A DNA stretch of 64,000 bases from Megalonaias nervosa (lineage: Eukaryota; Mollusca; Bivalvia; Unionida; Unionidae): NCBI GenBank assembly GCA_016617855.1, contig JAECUM010001127.1, positions 62,001 to 126,000 on the forward strand. Reading direction: 5' to 3'. The number at the start of each line of letters is the position of its first letter. Within the stretch, counting starts at the first letter, position 1. This document shows positions 59,101-64,000 of the stretch, piece after piece. The notes under the pieces were generated by a model. It was given only the letters and a program-made list of their open reading frames with translations, was not told the DNA's origin and made no database searches. The translations under genes and the position numbers were made by a program.

Positions 59101-60500
59101 ATTTTCAGATTCATTAGTTTGCTGTGGGGTTGATCAGTAAGCACAAAACTTTGTTTAGCTGAAACATTGTGAATCGATCTATTAGCACTTTCAGGTCAAA
59201 TACATGCATATTCTGAAGTTGATGCTCAGATTCAAATAATCTTTTCCTAGTAGTTGATATCACATCGTTTGAGTCAAACAATGGTTTACCTTACTCACTG
59301 TCTTGTCTTCAACTGCAGAGGTTTCACTCCCTGGTAGGTTGTACAATCTTGCTCTCGCCATCAGAAGTCCCTTGGACGTCAATAGTTCTACAGTGTGAAT
59401 ATATTATAATATATAATATACCATAATATACCATTCCGCGTTACTATTAATAAATGGTTTCTAGACTCACGTGCATCATCTGCCAGAAGTTTCAGAAGAT
59501 AAAAAACATAACACACTGGCACAGTGTCTTAAAATTGAAATATTCAGCTATTTCCTATACATGTCTGGAATCTATCTGGAGCATAACGAGGCAGAACAAG
59601 TTTCTCCTTGCTTCTGACATTCACATTAACTTCAGATAAGTAAGGCCCTCACGCTGGTATCACGCGGTTTTTAGACAAGGAGAGGGTTTTGGTTGTCTCC
59701 TCCTTTCTACTTCAGTTCATCTGTTATTGACGTAGCGTTTTTCTCGTCGTTCTCTTCTAAAGATACAGTCGTGAAACATTGAGATATGACTGGGAATAGT
59801 TTGTAGAGGTGCATACAGGTTTTAAAATGTTGGCATTACACTGAGGGTGCGACAAGGGGTACGTCGATCTTTGCAAAGACCAATCTCAAACAATTTCTTA
59901 ATAATTGCATATAAAGATCTGAATGTAGGGATGCACCATAGTCGAGGCCTGTGCTGTAATATCTATCAAATTTCATTTAAGTACACCTCGGATCTCCCAC
60001 TCAGGGATGGGAAAGAATATTGCTACTGTATCATAAAATAGGAGCTATTAAGATCCCCACCTATTAAGAACACACACACACATATATATATAAAGTGCGT
60101 ATCAAATGCAGACCCTGGTTTGAAAGACGTTAGAAGACTTTGTCTGACCTCTGTCTGATACAGACTCTGGGTCATGCCAATAGCACAGGGGCCTTGCTCC
60201 TGGGTATAATTTTGAAATTATTAATGCATACATTTAATGAGCTTGATGATATAAACGCACTTGTGCATACAACATTGACCCTGCATCATGTCCATGGAAT
60301 AGGGAAATGATCATCCCTCATAGCATGGAAAATATCTAGATCTCTACTTTATAAGTACATATACTACACAATAACTGGACATGCGGAAACAGATACATTT
60401 ACTGTGTTGCAACACTGACTTCTAGGTTAGGTTATGCCCCTTGTTGAATAACTTGGCTGCAAGGTGATATGCAATGATCTGCAATTGACCTAATTCGAAT
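59101..60500. other. AT-rich sequence, no feature recognised
   Basis: Includes TATAATATA-rich sequence at about 59400-59435 and a CA run near 60070. No gene supported. Confidence 0.4.
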
Positions 60501-60506
60501 TTTGGT

Positions 60507-60550
60507 TATTATTATTATTATTAGTAGTAGTAGTAGCAGCAGCAGCAGAA
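60507..60550. repeat. (ATT)(AGT)(AGC)n microsatellite
   Basis: Successive trinucleotide runs. Confidence 0.85.
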
Positions 60551-60637
60551 ATAGTAGATGGCTGCATTACATTTTAGGTGAGTCGGTGTCGTAGATATAA
60601 GTAGGCAATATTATTCAACAAAGAGGCTGGACTCGAG

Positions 60638-60639
<2 letters not shown>

Positions 60640-60675
<36 letters not shown>
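60640..60675. repeat. (GA)n microsatellite
   Basis: Uninterrupted GA run of about 36 bp. Confidence 0.9.
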
Positions 60676-60677
<2 letters not shown>

Positions 60678-61655
60678 AGCATTTGGAGTGGGTAGGCGCG
60701 GGGGAATAAACTAATAGTAGAGGGGCGTGTGGGACGGAAAACGTCGGCTTTACCATATTAGGGCATGCCTTACAATCTCCGGCTTCACTTTACCCTTGGA
60801 TCACGCATGACCCTCATGCTACAATGATACCGGGCTTGGTCAGAACCGCTCTTTGTACACTCAGACCCTGACTAGCCTTTGTTTGCACCATTGTCTAGGA
60901 ATTCATAAATCATAGCTTGTAATGGGTATAGTTTATTAGATACATCTGTTGTCTTATAATGAAGCTCGCATAGAACCACAATATACAATGAATAATAGCG
61001 TCTACTTGTTTTACAATACATAGCTGTAGGACTGATGGCTTTGTTAAACTCCCCATAGAAGAATCAGATAATACCAAGATTCTAGCAGTCATTTTCTTTC
61101 TTAGAGGAATTAAAATTACAATTCCAAAAATCATACTTTTATAAAAATTATATGAATTCAAATTACAACTCCAAAAATCATACATTCTAAAACTTCCTAA
61201 AAATTGCATGGTAACATAATTAACAACAAGGCATAAGTAGTTTATCAGCTGCCACTGTAGTAATATATTTACGTATTTATTGTGTAGTCTGAAAACTTTC
61301 TCCAAAAATGTCCGAAAGATTCACATTTAGCTTTGAGGTAACCTGTAATCATGTAGTTGTAAAGGTGAGGTTTCTCCGCTGTAACATCAGTGACACTAAC
61401 GGTTTGAATACATGAACGCTATATTGTGAATAGTCCTGTGGATATGTTCACATGTACATTTGCAGTGGTTATTTTAAAAATAGATTCAAATTTTGTTTGA
61501 TAAAGTTCCGAAAATTAAAACAATCAAAACAAAATTCTTGTTTAAGTGCCATTTTGTGTTGTTGCTTATTTGTATTTAAAATACTGTAATTGAGCTACTC
61601 CAAAGAGATAAAATTAGTTACAATGTATAGTTTCTACTATACTCATTGGAAATCA
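60676..61655. other. AT-rich sequence, no gene supported
   Basis: A 131-codon minus frame at 60910-61305 overlaps a local direct repeat (ATTACAAxTCCAAAAATCATAC at about 61116 and 61162) and has no recognised domain. Confidence 0.4.
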
Positions 61656-61660
61656 TAGAA

Positions 61661-62062
61661 GCAACTGTACGTGTCATTAGATCTATATATAGTTGTGATG
61701 GACCTGATCTAAAACTATACGTGTCATTAGATCTATGTACAGTTGTGATGGACCTGATCTAAAACTATATGTGGCATTAGGTCTATGTATAGTTGTGATG
61801 GACCTGATCTAAAACTATACGTGTCATTAGATCTATATATAGTTGTGATGGACCTGATCTAAAACTATACGTGTAGTTAGGTCTATATATAGTTGTGATG
61901 GACCTGATCTAAAACTATACGTGTAGTTAGGTCTATATATAGTTGTGATGGACCTGATCTAAAACTATACGTGTCATTAGATCTATATATAGTTGTGATG
62001 GACCTGATCTAAAACTATACGTGTCATTAGATCTCTGTACACCTGTACTGGACCTGATCTAC
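61661..62062. repeat. 50-bp tandem repeat, 8 copies
   Basis: The unit is AAAACTATACGTGTCATTAG, ATCTATATATAGTTGTGATG, GACCTGATCT. Few substitutions. Confidence 0.93.
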
Positions 62063-64000
62063 AACCGAAACAAAATTCATACCCATTGTGCGTGAATATT
62101 GTGAAAGAATTGTACAAAAAGTTTCTATCAATACATTAGAAATTCAGACTTTCTATCAATATTATTTGCATCTAAATAGATGGGTGATCAAGCTTATGTA
62201 AACTTTTAAATTGTTCTGTTTTTGTTGCCAAGCTTGGTAAGTTAATGTATGTGACAAGGAATTATACGATAGCTGAAAGTACCTGTTTAGTATTAACGCG
62301 TGGAGTTCCCACCATCCTTTAATGACCTAGACTTAGCCATTAAAATAAGTATCGTATTTGTTTTGCTATATCAGACATCCTGTTAAACTAGATTTTCATC
62401 AGATAAAAGTATCGCGGTATGTCCATAAATACTGTGGTATACGGTGCTACAAAATTTTCTGTGGAACCAAGCTCTAATAATTACAGTTTAAATTTAGGGA
62501 CTTTAACGCTTCGTTTAAGATTTTAATCGTTTTAGAAGCTATTGTCATATTTTCGGATAGTATTTGACAACATAATTCACTTTTGTACAGGGCTTTTTTG
62601 TTCGTTGGTTATTCAGTGTTAATACACGTACTATAGCTCAGTGATGTAATAATCAGGAAACAGATATGATGCATGAGGGAATTTGACCAATGTGCCTGTA
62701 ATTCCGACAATTTTCGTGGCGCCCATTGTAAGAATTATAATAAACATTACATTGGACTGGTGTGAAGACCAACTACAATAGTTATCTTCTGTCATATATT
62801 GATCTGTCATATATTGATCTATCTTTAAATAGTTAAAAGACTGATGTGGTAAAAGGGAGTATTAATGGCAGTTATGATTCGAAATTTGTCTCATAAACAT
62901 GTTAAGTTCTGCAGTGTTTTAAGCTTCTTTTCTCAGTGAACTTGTTAACCTAACTTGTTTACACTATGATTACACAAAAGACAATTTCTAAACACGTCTG
63001 TTCCTAGTTAAAAGCGACTAGCTGGAATTTATAACAAATATTCTAACACATTTTTCTCTTGGAAAAAGAAAAAGCATACATAAAGCCAATGCAGATCAAG
63101 ATAAGGTTGAGCATAAGTATTTTAACGTATGCATGGCACCTTTACTGCTAATAGCAATGAAGCTTTATTCCTTGGTTTAAAGTATAAAGATGAAATAAAG
63201 GTGAATATATAGTTTGATGTATGCACTCTTATTCTGTAGCATAAAGATGATATAACGACAAAACGATCTATGATTCCCCTGTATGCCTACCTTTTTGGTT
63301 GCATAAAACGATTACTATATGACAAAAGGCCCAGCATAAAGGTGCATAAAGCTGATTAAAACTTGACATTATATCACATTTATGCCGGCATAAATTTGGG
63401 ATTTCTTGTTATGTAGTCAGCCAGTCCGATCATGTTTTTATTACCAGTAACCATTGACACAAACAAGGAAGTTAATACCATAAATAAGTCGTGATCAGTT
63501 TACCCCGTTGTTACTCCGTTGTTACACCTACTGCAGATGCCTGCATAATGGATAGTCATTTGTTATTTACTTTGTATGTGCTTGTGTTTTCTATCAATTA
63601 CCAAGGTATGTGTCATATTGGCGCTTGTTAATGTATGCATTAATGTAAGGTGTCTGTCATTTGTCACTAAAAATCTATAAATGTTACCTCGCCTTGCTAT
63701 TTTCTTGAACGGGTTATACTTAACTCTCTAGATGTTGCCTACCTGTTTATGTACATTTAATAAACACCATTCACCATTTGAACAGCTGTTTGAGGGCGCT
63801 AAACATATTATGATACACCCGCTTCACTTTTGTCTTCGCATTGTAGTTCCATTTGTTAATCCAATGATACCTGTCCGGCCAAGTGCTTCGTTGATTAAAC
63901 TGAAGCAAACGGTTTGTTGACATCTTGCGCGGCACTATTGTATGATTGAAAGGTACACACAAAGAGATTAGAAACTGGTATGGTGTAAATGGGCTTTGAT
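62063..64000. other. AT-rich sequence, no feature recognised
   Basis: Recurrent GCATAAAGxTGAxxTAA words at 63180-63370 suggest a decayed short repeat. The frames at 63732-63962 are mutually overlapping on both strands without a domain. Confidence 0.4.

Noticed and set aside
60910..61305. 131-codon minus-strand frame
   Set aside because: No domain, AT-rich composition, and it overlaps a local direct repeat.

Overview
The window reads as AT-rich nuclear DNA of an invertebrate animal, most likely a mollusc (bivalve or gastropod). The reasons are spliced genes with long introns, homogeneous minisatellites, tRNA-derived SINEs, a Jockey-like LINE, DIRS, Penelope and Maverick/Polinton remnants, and a COR-plus-HEPN protein of a kind I associate with mollusc genomes. 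Species cannot be fixed from the sequence. There is no bacterial-style gene organisation.

Region 1, about 2.5-30 kb, plus strand. One multi-exon gene accounts for the only convincing host coding sequence. Five exons (about 2536-2748, 8047-8174, 22828-23397, 26172-26190, 29219-29922) join in phase to give a COR domain (the C-terminal half of a Roc-COR/ROCO GTPase unit) followed by a DZIP3-type HEPN domain with an R-x5-H motif and a short coiled-coil tail. The N-terminal part (Roc GTPase and anything before it) would lie left of the window. The first exon carries a one-base frame break in a purine run. The introns hold a Jockey-like LINE split by a SINE, a second SINE type, a hAT-like fragment, foldback repeats and long tandem arrays with 35-, 34- and 58-bp units. 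A 51-bp array and a 40-bp array lie upstream, and a 39-bp array lies in the last intron.

Region 2, 31.6-43 kb. A decayed but structurally complete DIRS-like retrotransposon with inverted terminal repeats sits inside a 71-bp tandem repeat. It is followed by a 1.85-kb foldback element that is nearly one giant palindrome, and by microsatellites and smaller repeats.

Region 3, 42.7-58.7 kb. This is a virus-like and mobile-element graveyard: a protein-primed DNA polymerase B remnant of Maverick/Polinton type, an arginine-rich small ORF, a Penelope-like fragment with a GIY-YIG nuclease, and a block of unidentified, frameshifted coding remnants on both strands. One remnant is present as an inverted duplicate (52.1-52.6 kb and 57.5-58.0 kb). 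Two arms of the same foldback family, facing outward at 48.4 and 57.45 kb, bracket most of this block. A DIRS/YR-type reverse transcriptase fragment and a SINE with a clean 14-bp target duplication follow.

Region 4, 59.1-64 kb, holds no recognisable gene, only microsatellites and a 50-bp tandem array.

The best candidate for something new is the COR-HEPN gene: a GTPase-linked regulatory module fused to a putative RNA-targeting HEPN effector, which is the architecture expected of a conflict or innate-immunity sensor. Second is the foldback-bracketed block of unidentified virus-like genes.
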